A stretch of DNA of 64,000 nucleotides, taken from the NCBI GenBank assembly GCA_023445445.1, contig JAEXLD010000014.1:1-64000 (forward strand), read 5' to 3'. Shown here in pieces: positions 45,652 through 55,960 of this stretch; position 1 is the first letter of the stretch; each line of letters opens with the position of its first letter. The notes beneath the pieces were generated by a model. That model saw only the letters and a list, made by a program, of their open reading frames with translations. It was not told where the DNA came from and made no database searches. Both the position numbers and the translations under genes were made by a program. Source of the DNA: Bacillota bacterium (GTDB lineage: Bacteria > Bacillota > Clostridia > Clostridiales > Clostridiaceae).

Positions 45652-46362
45652 ATGAAGATAGCTATATGTGAAGATCAAGTTGTACAAATTAATTTACTTA
45701 GTAATCATATTAAAAAATGGGCTAAGGAAAAAGATATTGAAATATCAATTGATAATTTTACAACAGCAGAATCATTTTTATTTGAATGGGTAGATTATAA
45801 TCAGTACGACCTTATATTTTTAGATATAAAGTTAAGTAAAATGTCAGGAATTGAATTGTCTAATATAATAAGAGAAAAAAATAAAGATATAGATATTGTA
45901 TTTGTAACAGGATTTTTTAAATATGCATTACATGGTTATAAAGTTCGTGCATTACAATATTTAATAAAACCTATTAAGGTAAAAGATTTATATTATTGTT
46001 TAAATAGTACATTAGATAGGATTAGCAGTGAAGAAGAAGATTCTTCACTAGTTTTAGAGACTGGGAAAAAAGTTATAAAATTAGATTATAATGAAATACA
46101 GTACTTTATAATGTTTTCTCCATATATAGATATTCATACAAGGACTGAAAAAATTACAATAAGAAAAAATATAAGTGAGATAGAAAAGATTCTACCAAGT
46201 GAATATTTTATTAGATGTCATAGATCTTATATAGTAAATGTAAGACATATTAAAGCAATAATAAAAAACAATGTATTATTAGAAAATGGAGTAAAAATAC
46301 CAATAAGTAGAGGAAAATATAAAGAAGTTAATGATGCTTTTATAAATTATATTTGTGAATAA
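45652..46362 (+). CDS. LytTR response regulator (AgrA/VirR-like)
   Basis: 236 residues. The receiver domain has ICEDQ acidic residues, the phospho-accepting Asp in LIFLDIKL (about residue 58), a Thr in VFVTGF and the conserved Lys in LIKPI. The LytTR DNA-binding domain spans about 130-236 (FIRCHRSYIVNVRHI). GGAGGGA precedes ATG 45652. The partner kinase gene starts 15 nt after. Targets are unknown; no agrBD peptide genes are in the window. Confidence 0.9.
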   Translation: MKIAICEDQVVQINLLSNHIKKWAKEKDIEISIDNFTTAESFLFEWVDYNQYDLIFLDIKLSKMSGIELSNIIREKNKDIDIVFVTGFFKYALHGYKVRALQYLIKPIKVKDLYYCLNSTLDRISSEEEDSSLVLETGKKVIKLDYNEIQYFIMFSPYIDIHTRTEKITIRKNISEIEKILPSEYFIRCHRSYIVNVRHIKAIIKNNVLLENGVKIPISRGKYKEVNDAFINYICE

Positions 46363-46377
46363 GGATTGAAGTAGTTT

Positions 46378-47697
46378 ATGATAATTTTACATGTATTAGA
46401 AGTAATAACCAACTTACTAAGTTCACTTATGATAATATACTTTTTTAATACGATAATGGAACCTAAAGTTAAGAAATACAGTAAAGTATTTACAATGTTG
46501 ATGATTATTTTTTATGCTTCAATATCAACAATAAACAGTAATAAAGTATTTATTCAAATGAGTGGAATTAAAATAGTTAGATTTATGCTTTTATATTATA
46601 GTTTATTAACAATATATCCTCTTTTATTTAGAAAAGGTAGAATATCAGAAAAGTTTTTTTTATCTTCTTTATATATTACTATAATGTTAGTAAGTTCTTT
46701 TATAATATACAGTATAGTTTCAAGGTTATTTAATATAACCTTTTCTGAGATGTTTCTATATACTAATTACAAAAGACTTATAGTAGTATTATTTATCAGA
46801 TTATTTCAATTTGTACTTATATGGTTCTTTTTGAATAATATAAATTTTATAAAATACATAAAAGATATAACATTATATATAGTTGCAGCTATATTACTTT
46901 TTAATCATATATTAATATTCATTATAGAAAGAGCATTAATAGTAAATATTAATACAGTCAATAAGGATACTATAACCATTCTATTTAGTTTATGCAGTAT
47001 ACAAGTATTGTCAATATATATATTAAATATATTTTCAAAGGAAATGGAAGAAAAGTTCATATTAAAAATGGATTTAGATCGTAAAATTCATGATAAGGAA
47101 ATTATAGATATGTATACTGAAATGATTGGTTGGAAACATGATTTCAGAAATCACATTAGTATGATATCTGGTTTATTACAAGTAAGTACTAAAGAAGATG
47201 TTATTTCATATATAAATGAAATAGATAGTAGCATTACTAAATTAGATAAAAATATATATACAGATAATATAGCCGTAAATTCTATATTAGTAAGTAAAAT
47301 TAAAGCTGCTGAAGGGAAAAATATAAAGATAAGCTTAAATTTAAAAATAAATTCAGATATAAAAGTTTCTAGTGTAGATATATGTACTATACTTGGTAAT
47401 CTTCTTGATAATTCTATTGAAGCTTGTGATAATATTAAGGGCTATAGATTTATTAATTTAAAAATAGCATCAGAAAATAATATATTAGTTATTAAGATAA
47501 GTAATAATACTAGTAGTGGTTATGTAAATGAAATAGATGGTAAATTTATATCATCAAAGAATAGCTATATGAATGGAATTGGTTTAGTTCAAGTAGATAA
47601 TATAGTAAAAAAATATAATGGGTATGTTAATAGACATCATAAAAATAATATATTTACTACATATATAATGATACAGCAAGATAAGAAAATAAGTTAA
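46378..47697 (+). CDS. GHKL-type sensor histidine kinase (AgrC-like)
   Basis: 439 residues. Six or seven hydrophobic helices fill residues 1-225. The phospho-acceptor His is in WKHDFRNH at about 257-264. The GHKL ATPase has LGNLLDNSIEAC (N box) and NGIGL (G box). This is the AgrC arrangement: a polytopic peptide-sensing region and a short cytosolic kinase. A terminator ends the two-gene unit. Confidence 0.88.
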   Translation: MIILHVLEVITNLLSSLMIIYFFNTIMEPKVKKYSKVFTMLMIIFYASISTINSNKVFIQMSGIKIVRFMLLYYSLLTIYPLLFRKGRISEKFFLSSLYITIMLVSSFIIYSIVSRLFNITFSEMFLYTNYKRLIVVLFIRLFQFVLIWFFLNNINFIKYIKDITLYIVAAILLFNHILIFIIERALIVNINTVNKDTITILFSLCSIQVLSIYILNIFSKEMEEKFILKMDLDRKIHDKEIIDMYTEMIGWKHDFRNHISMISGLLQVSTKEDVISYINEIDSSITKLDKNIYTDNIAVNSILVSKIKAAEGKNIKISLNLKINSDIKVSSVDICTILGNLLDNSIEACDNIKGYRFINLKIASENNILVIKISNNTSSGYVNEIDGKFISSKNSYMNGIGLVQVDNIVKKYNGYVNRHHKNNIFTTYIMIQQDKKIS

Positions 47698-47726
47698 GGA
47701 TACTGTTTTATAGCAGTATCTTTTTT
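47697..47726 (+). terminator. Terminator of the two-component unit
   Basis: AGGATACTG pairs with CAGTATCTT, with six T after. Confidence 0.88.
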
Positions 47727-47924
47727 ATTATACGAGGAATTTATAAAAATATTACCCTGTGAATAATTTTTTATAGTAAACTTTCCATAAAGTAATTATA
47801 AATACAATTAGACTACAAAAAAATACATTTTACGACAAAAATAAATTTCATTAAGATAATTAAAGTAAAATAAAAATATAGAAGGATTTATATAAAGCAA
47901 ATTTACTTTATGAGGTTTAATGAT

Positions 47925-50900
47925 ATGATACTGAAAAGATTAATGATATTTATTTTAATATTTATTTTGATTCCTATAAAGACCCATGCAGAAGTACTAA
48001 ATGATTCTAAATTTGAAAGTATATCTATTAATGATGGCCTTTCAAATGAATATGTAACAACTATATTTCAAGATAGCAAGGGATATATGTGGATAGGCAC
48101 AAAAGATGGTCTTAATAGATATGATGGTGAAATAATAAAAATATATAACTGTAATGTTGAAGATGACAATACTTTAAGTTCAACATATATAACAACTATA
48201 GAGGAAGATTTTAGTGGAAACCTTTGGATAGGGACTGATAATGGATTAGATTTCTTAGTTAGAGATACAGACACCATTATAAGAATGAAAGATATAGATG
48301 ATAAATATAATTTAGGTAATTTAAAGATAACATCACTATTAAAGAGCAGTTTTGAAGAGAATATTATGTGGGTAGGTACAGAAAATGGTTTAATTAAGAT
48401 TAATATAAAGGATGAAACAATTGAAGCATTTTATAACCACCCAAGTGATTCCAATTCCTTAACTAGTTCATCAATAACATGTTTAGAAGAAGATGAAAAT
48501 AACTATCTGTGGGTGGGAACTAGATTAGGAATAAATATAATAGATAAAAATTCTGCAATAAGTAATAATAAAGAGAATGACAAATTATTTATTAACTATA
48601 TATCAAAAGATGAATTAGGTAACATGTGGATATCTACTAAACAAGGTATCATTATTCGAAATATAAGAGAAGATAAAAAGGATTATATATATTTAATTAA
48701 TGATGAAGTAGTTAAAAAGTATAATGTAAAAGAAAATACTGTAACTACTATTTATGATTTTAAAGATAGTAAAGTAAATTTTTATAACAATTTTATTTTA
48801 AATGATAGTAAAAATAATGTGTGGTTATCTTCAAGTAATGGTGCAATAAATTATGTCAGAGAGAAAGGTATTTTTAATGTATACAGAGAGGATATAAGTA
48901 GGAAAAATTCAATTTCTAGTAATGTTATAACCTGTTTTTTTGAAGATTCCAATGGAACTATTTGGATTGGAACAGATAAGGGAGCTAATATATTAAATAA
49001 TAAAGCTACATTTAAATATATTAGTAAATGGAATAGGAATATAGTATCTATATTACAACATAATGATAATATATGGATTGCTACTAAATTTAACGGAGTA
49101 TATATATATGAAGCAGAGAGTGGTAATTTAATAAGTTGGTTATACGAGGAAAATAGTTTTAGTTTAAGTGATAGATATATAAAAACTATGTTTAAAATAG
49201 ATAATAGGTATATGGTTCTAGTAACTAATAAAGAAATGATAGCTTTAGATACAGTGGATAAGTCATATACAAAAATAATAATAGGAGAGGATTATTCTTC
49301 AGAACTAAATTATTTATACAGCGATGAAAAAGAAATATGGATAGCAACAACAAATGATTTTTACTCTTATAATAGAGAGAAAGATAAAAGAAATTATTAT
49401 AGCGAAAGTATGAGAGAGCTTGGAATAAATCCAGGAGTAATAAAGTACATTTTACAAGATAATAAATATGAAGAGATTCTTTGGTTAGGTGGAGTTGAAA
49501 TTGGCTTAATTAAATTCCACAAGGAAAAAGGGGTTATAGAAAGATATATAAATGATCCTTCAAAAGAAACTTCTTTAATAAATAATTATATAAATTGTAT
49601 GACTTTTGATGATTTGGGAAACTTATGGATAGGAACAAATGTAGGACTTAGTAAATTTGATTTAAATACAAAGGAATTCACTTCTTACACTACTTCAGAA
49701 GGGCTAACTAATAACTTTATTAATTCAATAGTAATTGATGATAACAATCATATTTGGATAAGTACTAATAAAGGGTTAAATAAGTATGATGTAGATAAAG
49801 ATACCATTACTAAATATACTATAATGGATGGTATATATGGATATCAATTTAATTTAAATTCAAGTTTAAAGCTTAAAGATGGAACAATGATATTTGGTAG
49901 TACCGAAGGGCTTACCTACTTTAATCCAAGTGATATAGTAGATTATAAGATACTTAAAGATGAAGTAGTAATTGGAGATATTTTCCTTGGGCATAATAGA
50001 GTTGCCTATGATGGAAAAGAAATTGTTTTAGATTATAATTACAAAAACTTATACATTAATTTTTTTCTACCTAATTATGAAACTTTAAATAATATAACTT
50101 ATGAATATATGTTTGAAGGAATTGATTCAAGGTGGATATATATTGATACTAGTAATGAAATCTATTTAAAATCTTTAGAACCTGGAAAGTACACTTTAAA
50201 AATAAGAGCTAGAGATGGACATGGTGAATTAACTAAAGAAACAAAAATTAATATAAGGGTAAAAGATCCTTTTTGGAAAACACCCTTAGCTTATATAATA
50301 TATTTACTAATATTACTAGCAGTTATTATTTATATATTTAATTATGTTAAAATATTACGACATTTAGTAAATCAAAAAACTATGAAGTTAAATAAACAAT
50401 TAGAGGAAAATAGAAAATTAAGTAAAGAGCTAATAAATAATGAAAAGTTTAAAAATAATTATTTTGTAAATTTATCTCATGAGCTTAGAACACCAATAAA
50501 TGTTATTGTATCAACTGTACAACTAATAAATTTACTTAATAAAGATAAAAATATCACTCATGATAAAATAAATCAATATATGAGTATTGTGCATAAAAGT
50601 TGTAATAATCTATTAAAAATAATAAATGATATTATAGATAGTTCAAAGATAGAAACTGGAAAATATAAAATTTCTAAGAAGAATAATGATATAGTTTATA
50701 TAGTTGAAGAAACTGCACTTAACATGAGTAAGTATATAGAAGGTAAGGGCTTATCTCTTATAATTGATCCTGATATGGAAGAGAAGATAATATCCTTTGA
50801 TGAAACAGAAATAGAAAGATGCATAATTAACTTATTAGGAAATGCAGTTAAATTTACTAAAGAAGGGGGGGAAATTAGATTATATATTAAGGAAGTTGAT

Positions 50901-51221
50901 GACTACATTGAGATAATTGTAGAAGATACTGGTATCGGAATATCAAAATCTGATCAAGAATTTATATTCAAGAGGTTTTCACAGGTAGAAGGTACTGGAG
51001 TTATAAAGGCAACTAGTAGTGGTATTGGGCTTACACTTGTTAAATATATAGTTGAACTTCATGGTGGATATATTAAACTTGAAAGTGAAGTTAATAAAGG
51101 TAGTAGATTTACTATAGGACTTCCTAATGTACTAGAAAAATGTGAAGAAGAATATGATAGGAAATTTTCTAATAAGGGCATAATACATTCCTTAAATGAT
51201 AAGGATATTTTAATGGATTAA
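47925..51221 (+). CDS. Orphan sensor histidine kinase with two-part periplasmic beta-propeller (paralogue 1)
   Basis: 1098 residues. A signal peptide (about 1-22, ending THA) leads to about 700 residues of Reg_prop beta-propeller repeats, each with W-I-G-T and G-L-x-x-Y-x-x marks. A Y_Y_Y domain follows (KYTLKIRARDGHGEL), then one transmembrane helix (about 790-810), a HisKA domain with His 852 in NLSHELRTP, and an HATPase_c domain (NLLGNAVKF, DTGIGI, GIGLTL). It lacks the receiver and AraC domains of Bacteroides hybrid regulators. ATG 47925 is preferred to ATG 47910 because GAGGT lies 8 nt upstream. No response regulator is adjacent. It is closely similar to the gene at 58970. Confidence 0.85.
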   Translation: MILKRLMIFILIFILIPIKTHAEVLNDSKFESISINDGLSNEYVTTIFQDSKGYMWIGTKDGLNRYDGEIIKIYNCNVEDDNTLSSTYITTIEEDFSGNLWIGTDNGLDFLVRDTDTIIRMKDIDDKYNLGNLKITSLLKSSFEENIMWVGTENGLIKINIKDETIEAFYNHPSDSNSLTSSSITCLEEDENNYLWVGTRLGINIIDKNSAISNNKENDKLFINYISKDELGNMWISTKQGIIIRNIREDKKDYIYLINDEVVKKYNVKENTVTTIYDFKDSKVNFYNNFILNDSKNNVWLSSSNGAINYVREKGIFNVYREDISRKNSISSNVITCFFEDSNGTIWIGTDKGANILNNKATFKYISKWNRNIVSILQHNDNIWIATKFNGVYIYEAESGNLISWLYEENSFSLSDRYIKTMFKIDNRYMVLVTNKEMIALDTVDKSYTKIIIGEDYSSELNYLYSDEKEIWIATTNDFYSYNREKDKRNYYSESMRELGINPGVIKYILQDNKYEEILWLGGVEIGLIKFHKEKGVIERYINDPSKETSLINNYINCMTFDDLGNLWIGTNVGLSKFDLNTKEFTSYTTSEGLTNNFINSIVIDDNNHIWISTNKGLNKYDVDKDTITKYTIMDGIYGYQFNLNSSLKLKDGTMIFGSTEGLTYFNPSDIVDYKILKDEVVIGDIFLGHNRVAYDGKEIVLDYNYKNLYINFFLPNYETLNNITYEYMFEGIDSRWIYIDTSNEIYLKSLEPGKYTLKIRARDGHGELTKETKINIRVKDPFWKTPLAYIIYLLILLAVIIYIFNYVKILRHLVNQKTMKLNKQLEENRKLSKELINNEKFKNNYFVNLSHELRTPINVIVSTVQLINLLNKDKNITHDKINQYMSIVHKSCNNLLKIINDIIDSSKIETGKYKISKKNNDIVYIVEETALNMSKYIEGKGLSLIIDPDMEEKIISFDETEIERCIINLLGNAVKFTKEGGEIRLYIKEVDDYIEIIVEDTGIGISKSDQEFIFKRFSQVEGTGVIKATSSGIGLTLVKYIVELHGGYIKLESEVNKGSRFTIGLPNVLEKCEEEYDRKFSNKGIIHSLNDKDILMD

Positions 51222-51290
51222 CAAGTTATATAGAACTAGAATATTATGTATATGGTAATCATGTATTTTAGTATAACTTATAGCAATTGG

Positions 51291-51336
51291 AAAAAAGATA
51301 TATTAGTACATATAAGTATTAATATATCTTTTTTAT
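51291..51336 (+). terminator. Terminator after sensor kinase 1
   Basis: AAAAAAGATATATTA pairs with TTAATATATCTTTTTT around a loop of about 13 nt. Confidence 0.8.
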
Positions 51337-51489
51337 TATTTAAAATTTATAATATAAATAATGCAGTTGTTATAAATTGTAATTGATTTAATAATAAGAT
51401 ATAATAAAATTGAAATATTATAATGAAGATGGAGTGTTTTTATATTTAATTTTATGTTTATTTTAATAAAATAATTTGGAGGAAATAGA

Positions 51490-52650
51490 ATGGATAGAAG
51501 AGACTTTTCTGATTTAGAAGATCAGATTATGAATACAGTGAAAAATGCCTTTAATGCTATAGATTTCGTAAATTTAAAAAGAGGTATTAGCTATAAAGCT
51601 GAAGATACAATAAATGAATTTAAATCAAAGCTAAATGAACTTAATATAAAAATAGAAAATAATTATAATAACTTAAATAAAAAGGCTAAAAATAATATAT
51701 CAACATACATTGATAAAAGACCAGCTGGAACTGTATCAGGAATTGTTTATATGATATTTGGATTATTAGGCACTATGGTTTTTGGAATTTTATCATTAGT
51801 ATTTATAATATTTATGTCATTTTTTACCGCTTTAGTGGCAGATACTTTGGCTGCATTTATAGTTATAGTTTTATTTTTAGGAATAAGTTTAGGTTTATTA
51901 TTTAGAGGATTAAACTTAAGAAAAAGAGTAAAGCGTTTTAAGACTTATGTAAGATTTATTGAGGATAATAGCTATTGCTTAATTAAAGACTTAGCTAGAT
52001 TTGCTAAGGAAAAAGAAGCTTTTGTTATTAAAGATCTTAACAAAATGATTAATTTAGGCATGTTTAAAGAAGGTCATATAGATGATGAAAAAAATTACTT
52101 CATGTTAAATGATGATGTTTATACTGATTATTTAAAATTAAAAAAGCAACAAATGGATAAGGAAGAATTAGAGAAAAAGGCTAAGTTAAATAGAAATATA
52201 AATGAATCTGAAGAAGAAGAATTAAATTATATAATTAAAATGGGAAGAAAGTATATTGAAGAAATAAAATCTGTAAGAAATGAGCTTTATAAAGAAGAAA
52301 TAGCTCTTAAGATAGATAAATTACAAGGTATAGCTAATCAAATACTTAATTATGTTGAACAGAATCCTAAAAAGCTTCAAGAAGTTAATAAATTTATAAA
52401 TCATTATATTCCTATTACTATAAAGCTTATTAATTCATATAAGGATTTAACTAAGCAAACAGTGCAGGGAGATAATATAATGAATGCTAAAAACGAAATT
52501 GAAAAAAGTATTGATATTATAAATAATGCATTTGAAAATTTATTAGATGATTTATATGAAGATATTGTTTTAGATATTTCAACAGATATTTCTGTTTTAA
52601 AAACTTTATTTAAACAAGAGGGATTAACAGAAGAGGATTTTAAAAAATAA
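51490..52650 (+). CDS. xpaC: XpaC family membrane protein
   Basis: 386 residues. Residues about 20-75 are helical and charged. Two hydrophobic helices follow (about 82-110 and 118-140), then a long coiled cytosolic tail (about 150-386). This matches XpaC (5-bromo-4-chloroindolyl phosphate hydrolysis family). XpaC and TelA are regular operon partners; the next gene, 27 nt on, is telA. Their joint function is not settled and is linked to resistance to toxic anions and envelope stress. TTGGAGGAAA precedes the ATG. Confidence 0.78.
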   Translation: MDRRDFSDLEDQIMNTVKNAFNAIDFVNLKRGISYKAEDTINEFKSKLNELNIKIENNYNNLNKKAKNNISTYIDKRPAGTVSGIVYMIFGLLGTMVFGILSLVFIIFMSFFTALVADTLAAFIVIVLFLGISLGLLFRGLNLRKRVKRFKTYVRFIEDNSYCLIKDLARFAKEKEAFVIKDLNKMINLGMFKEGHIDDEKNYFMLNDDVYTDYLKLKKQQMDKEELEKKAKLNRNINESEEEELNYIIKMGRKYIEEIKSVRNELYKEEIALKIDKLQGIANQILNYVEQNPKKLQEVNKFINHYIPITIKLINSYKDLTKQTVQGDNIMNAKNEIEKSIDIINNAFENLLDDLYEDIVLDISTDISVLKTLFKQEGLTEEDFKK

Positions 52651-52677
52651 GCTTGAAGTAAAAGGGAGGAAATTATA

Positions 52678-53823
52678 ATGAGTGATGAATTTAAAGAGGA
52701 TATTAATTTAAAGCCTGAATTAGTTTTTGAACCAGTGATGGAAGAGGTTACTAATTTAGAAGTTAAAGAAGACAAACAAGAAGAAATAATTGATGAAATT
52801 AATTTAACTGCTGAAGAAAAACGTATGGTAGATGAATTTGTTAAAAAGATAGAAATAAAGAACTCAAATTCTATTTTACAATTTGGAGTAGGAGCTCAAA
52901 AGAAAATCTCAGATTTTTCAGAAACTGCTTTAAATAATGTAAGAACTAAGGATTTAGGTGAAATTGGTGATATGCTTTCTAGCGTAGTTCATGAATTAAA
53001 GAATTTTGAAGATACAGAGGATAAAAAGGGGATTTTTGGATTTTTTAAAAAAGGTAAGAATAAAATTTCTGAAATGAAGATAAAGTATGATAAGGTGGAA
53101 GATAATATTAATAAAATGTGTAATAATCTTGAAAAGCATCAAATTCAGCTTTTAAAGGATATTGCAATGCTAGATAAGATGTACGAAATAAATAAGGCAT
53201 ATTTTAAAGAACTTTCTATGTATATACTAGCAGGTAAAAAGAAGCTTCAAAAATTAGAACAAGAGGAGCTTCCTAAATTACAAGAAAAAGCAAGAATTAC
53301 TGGACTTCCTCAAGATGCCCAAGAGGTAAATGACTTCCTTGCACTTTGTAATAGATTTGAAAAGAAGATTCATGATTTAGAGTTAACTAAGATGATTTCT
53401 CTTCAAATGGCTCCACAAATTCGTTTAATTCAAAATAATGATTCTTTAATGTCCGAAAAAATACAATCAACAATTGTTAATACTATACCTCTTTGGAAAA
53501 GTCAAATAGTTTTAGCTTTAGGTGTTGCACATTCTTCTAATGCTGCAAAGGTTCAAAGTGAAGTTACAAATATGACAAATGAACTTTTACGTAAAAATGC
53601 AGAAATATTAAAAACTTCAACTATAGAAACTGCAAAGGAATCTGAAAGAGGAATTGTTGATATTGAAACCCTTAAGGTTACCAATGAATCTTTAATTTCA
53701 ACTCTTGATGAAATACTTCGAATACAAACAGAAGGACGTCAAAAGCGTAAGGAAGCTGAAGTTGAATTAAGAACTATAGAAGATCAATTAAAAAATAGAC
53801 TTTTAAATTTTAAACCTCAATAA
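52678..53823 (+). CDS. telA: Toxic anion resistance protein TelA
   Basis: 381 residues with the TelA core: KISDFSETALNNVRTKDLGE (about 72-91), the glycine-rich IFGFFKKGKNKI (about 119-130), the long helices with ELSMYILAGKKKL, and the C-terminal TNELLRKNAEIL. It is cytosolic and helical. Homologues raise tellurite resistance and some sporulation or envelope-stress phenotypes in Bacillus (YceH/YaaN). GGGAGGAAA precedes the ATG. The terminator at 53843-53894 closes the xpaC-telA operon. Confidence 0.9.
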   Translation: MSDEFKEDINLKPELVFEPVMEEVTNLEVKEDKQEEIIDEINLTAEEKRMVDEFVKKIEIKNSNSILQFGVGAQKKISDFSETALNNVRTKDLGEIGDMLSSVVHELKNFEDTEDKKGIFGFFKKGKNKISEMKIKYDKVEDNINKMCNNLEKHQIQLLKDIAMLDKMYEINKAYFKELSMYILAGKKKLQKLEQEELPKLQEKARITGLPQDAQEVNDFLALCNRFEKKIHDLELTKMISLQMAPQIRLIQNNDSLMSEKIQSTIVNTIPLWKSQIVLALGVAHSSNAAKVQSEVTNMTNELLRKNAEILKTSTIETAKESERGIVDIETLKVTNESLISTLDEILRIQTEGRQKRKEAEVELRTIEDQLKNRLLNFKPQ

Positions 53824-53842
53824 TATTTATAAATAAAATAAA

Positions 53843-53894
53843 AGCTTCTCTTTTGATACAGTAAAAAGCTGTTTATTATAAGAGAAGTTTTTTT
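53843..53894 (+). terminator. Terminator of xpaC-telA
   Basis: CTTCTCTT pairs with AAGAGAAG; a second inner stem ACAG/CTGT lies in the loop, and a T run follows. Confidence 0.8.
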
Positions 53895-54018
53895 ATTGGA
53901 TTTATAGGATAAAAGAAAAATTCTTATCCATTAATGCACAAAAAGAGATAATTAATCTATTATGTAATATAAGGTTTAATTAATTGTTCTTTATTATACA
54001 AATGGAGGAAATGTTATT

Positions 54019-54810
54019 ATGAATTATAACAATACAAATACAAAAGATAATTTATGCGTAACAAATAATTGTGCAACTGTTACAAGCAAGAATCAAACTT
54101 TAACTGAACAAATTCCTGTAACACCTGATGTTATTGCACCAGGGCCTGTAGTCGTTAAACTTCCAGTGGTATTAGCAGAAGTAAATGTTACAATCCCTGT
54201 TGAAGCTTCTATAAAATTAGACAAGGAAGTTATAGAAATTAAGAGAATAAGAAAAAATGTATATTTAACTCAATCTCGTATTATTCCATTTTCTCAAGAT
54301 AGTGAATTCGGCACTGGAATATTATTTATAGAAGGCTTTATTAGAAAGAATATTGAGTACGCAACAAAAACTTGTAGCACACCAAAATCTCCTAATATAT
54401 GTGGATATATAAGGCATTGTACAGTTGAAGTACCTTTTAGTTTTTCAACAAGAGTAACTTTTATTAGACAACCAATTTTTAGTGCAAATTTTGGACCAAG
54501 TGAATTAGAATTCTTTACAGATAAACGTAGAGGTTGTGATGCTTGTGCAGATCCAATAATAGGACGTAATACCTGTGATCAAAGCTTTTTCAATGTAGAA
54601 ATATTTAATGAAAAGCCTTTTACAGAATTAGTAAGAGCAGATATCGCAGAAGTTGATATTCACACAAGACCATATTCAAATTGTGATGCTCCTATAGAAC
54701 AATACTTTACTGAGCTTACAGAAAAAGTGGTAGTTAATTTAACATTAAAAATATTACAAAAACAACAAGTAAATGTTACAGCACTAGGTGTACAACAATT
54801 AGATTGCTAA
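54019..54810 (+). CDS. CsxC-like spore surface (exosporium) protein 1
   Basis: 263 residues. The central block GPVVVKLPVVLAEVNVTIPV (about 47-66) and EIKRIRKNVYLTQSRIIP (about 77-94) are the CsxC family marks, followed by a beta-rich domain (IEGFIRKNIEYATKT). Several Cys (CDACAD, GRNTC, NCDAP) may crosslink. CsxC was found in the Clostridium sporogenes exosporium. There is no signal peptide, consistent with assembly from the mother cell. A near-copy lies next to it (54998-55768). TGGAGGAAAT precedes the ATG. Confidence 0.7.
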   Translation: MNYNNTNTKDNLCVTNNCATVTSKNQTLTEQIPVTPDVIAPGPVVVKLPVVLAEVNVTIPVEASIKLDKEVIEIKRIRKNVYLTQSRIIPFSQDSEFGTGILFIEGFIRKNIEYATKTCSTPKSPNICGYIRHCTVEVPFSFSTRVTFIRQPIFSANFGPSELEFFTDKRRGCDACADPIIGRNTCDQSFFNVEIFNEKPFTELVRADIAEVDIHTRPYSNCDAPIEQYFTELTEKVVVNLTLKILQKQQVNVTALGVQQLDC

Positions 54811-54840
54811 GAATTAATTAAAAAGGAATATTAAATTATT

Positions 54841-54884
54841 AAATCCTCGATAAGACTCAATACAAGTTTTATCGAGGATTTTTT
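54841..54884 (+). terminator. Terminator between the two CsxC-like genes
   Basis: AAATCCTCGATAA pairs perfectly with TTATCGAGGATTT, with six T. Confidence 0.92.
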
Positions 54885-54997
54885 AATATATATGATTAAT
54901 ATTTCATTTATTGATGTACCAATAGGGAAATATTTGTATAATATACAGTAAATAGATTGATTGATTATAATTATATAAAAAGGGAGGAAACCTTATA

Positions 54998-55768
54998 ATG
55001 AATGGCGATAAAATAATTGTGAATGATTGTAAGAATTTGCCTGATTCTTCTTCAAAAGTTACTTCAGAGGTTCAGTTATTAACTAATCAAATGTCTGTAA
55101 CATCTGATACTATTAAATGTGGACCTGTAGTTGTTAAGTTGCCAGTAGTACTTGCAGAAGTAAATGTTACAATTCCTGTTGAAGCAACTATAACATTAGA
55201 TAGAGAAGTATCAGAAATTAAGAGGATTAGAAAAAATGTGATTTTATCTCAATCTCGTATTATTCCATCTTCTGAGGATAAATGTGGAGAAAATGGAATA
55301 TTGTTTGTAGAAGGATTTATTAAAAAGAATATTGAATATGCAACTAAGACTTATAGTTCAGAAGGTATTCCAAATACTTATGGGTATATAAGATATTCTA
55401 GTTTTCAGGTACCTTTTAATTTTACAACAAGAATTAATTTTATTAGAGAACCTATTTTTATTGGAAATTCAATTCCATGTGAAGTTGAATTCTTTACAGA
55501 TAGACTGAAAGATTGTGATGAATGTACAGATCATGTAATTGGAAATAGTCCTTGTGATAAGAGCTCCACTTTTACAGAGATATTTAATGAAAAACCTTTT
55601 GCTGAATTAGTAAAAGCAGATATTATTGAAATTGATATTAACACAAATGAGACTTTAAACTGTACAGCACAAACTGAACAAATATTTACTAAAGTTACAG
55701 AAAAAGTAGTATTAAATTTAACTATAAACATATTACAAAAACAACAATTAAGAATAACAGCATTATAA
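54998..55768 (+). CDS. CsxC-like spore surface (exosporium) protein 2
   Basis: 256 residues, a tandem paralogue of the preceding gene. It repeats the GPVVVKLPVVLAEVNVTIPV block, EIKRIRKNV, FIKKNIEYATKT and the end KVVLNLTINILQKQQLRITAL. It lacks the last residues of copy 1 (GVQQLDC) but keeps the CDECTD cluster. Each copy has its own ribosome binding site and terminator, so they are separate units, perhaps with different sporulation timing. AGGGAGGAAA precedes the ATG. Confidence 0.7.
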   Translation: MNGDKIIVNDCKNLPDSSSKVTSEVQLLTNQMSVTSDTIKCGPVVVKLPVVLAEVNVTIPVEATITLDREVSEIKRIRKNVILSQSRIIPSSEDKCGENGILFVEGFIKKNIEYATKTYSSEGIPNTYGYIRYSSFQVPFNFTTRINFIREPIFIGNSIPCEVEFFTDRLKDCDECTDHVIGNSPCDKSSTFTEIFNEKPFAELVKADIIEIDINTNETLNCTAQTEQIFTKVTEKVVLNLTINILQKQQLRITAL

Positions 55769-55807
55769 TTGTAAAATAAGTGTAAAACTTAAATATTATT
55801 TAATAAT

Positions 55808-55853
55808 AAAAGCAGACCTATACATTAATAAAAGAAGCTTTAGGTCTGCTTTT
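55808..55853 (+). terminator. Terminator after CsxC-like gene 2
   Basis: AAAAGCAGACCTA pairs perfectly with TAGGTCTGCTTTT. Confidence 0.88.
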
Positions 55854-55960
55854 AAAATATTTTTTTAGAACTTTACTATAATTATTTACATATTTAATTT
55901 AGATATGGTAATTTATAAATTGTTAAAAAAATATTTATTAAAATAGGAGCCATCTAAAGT

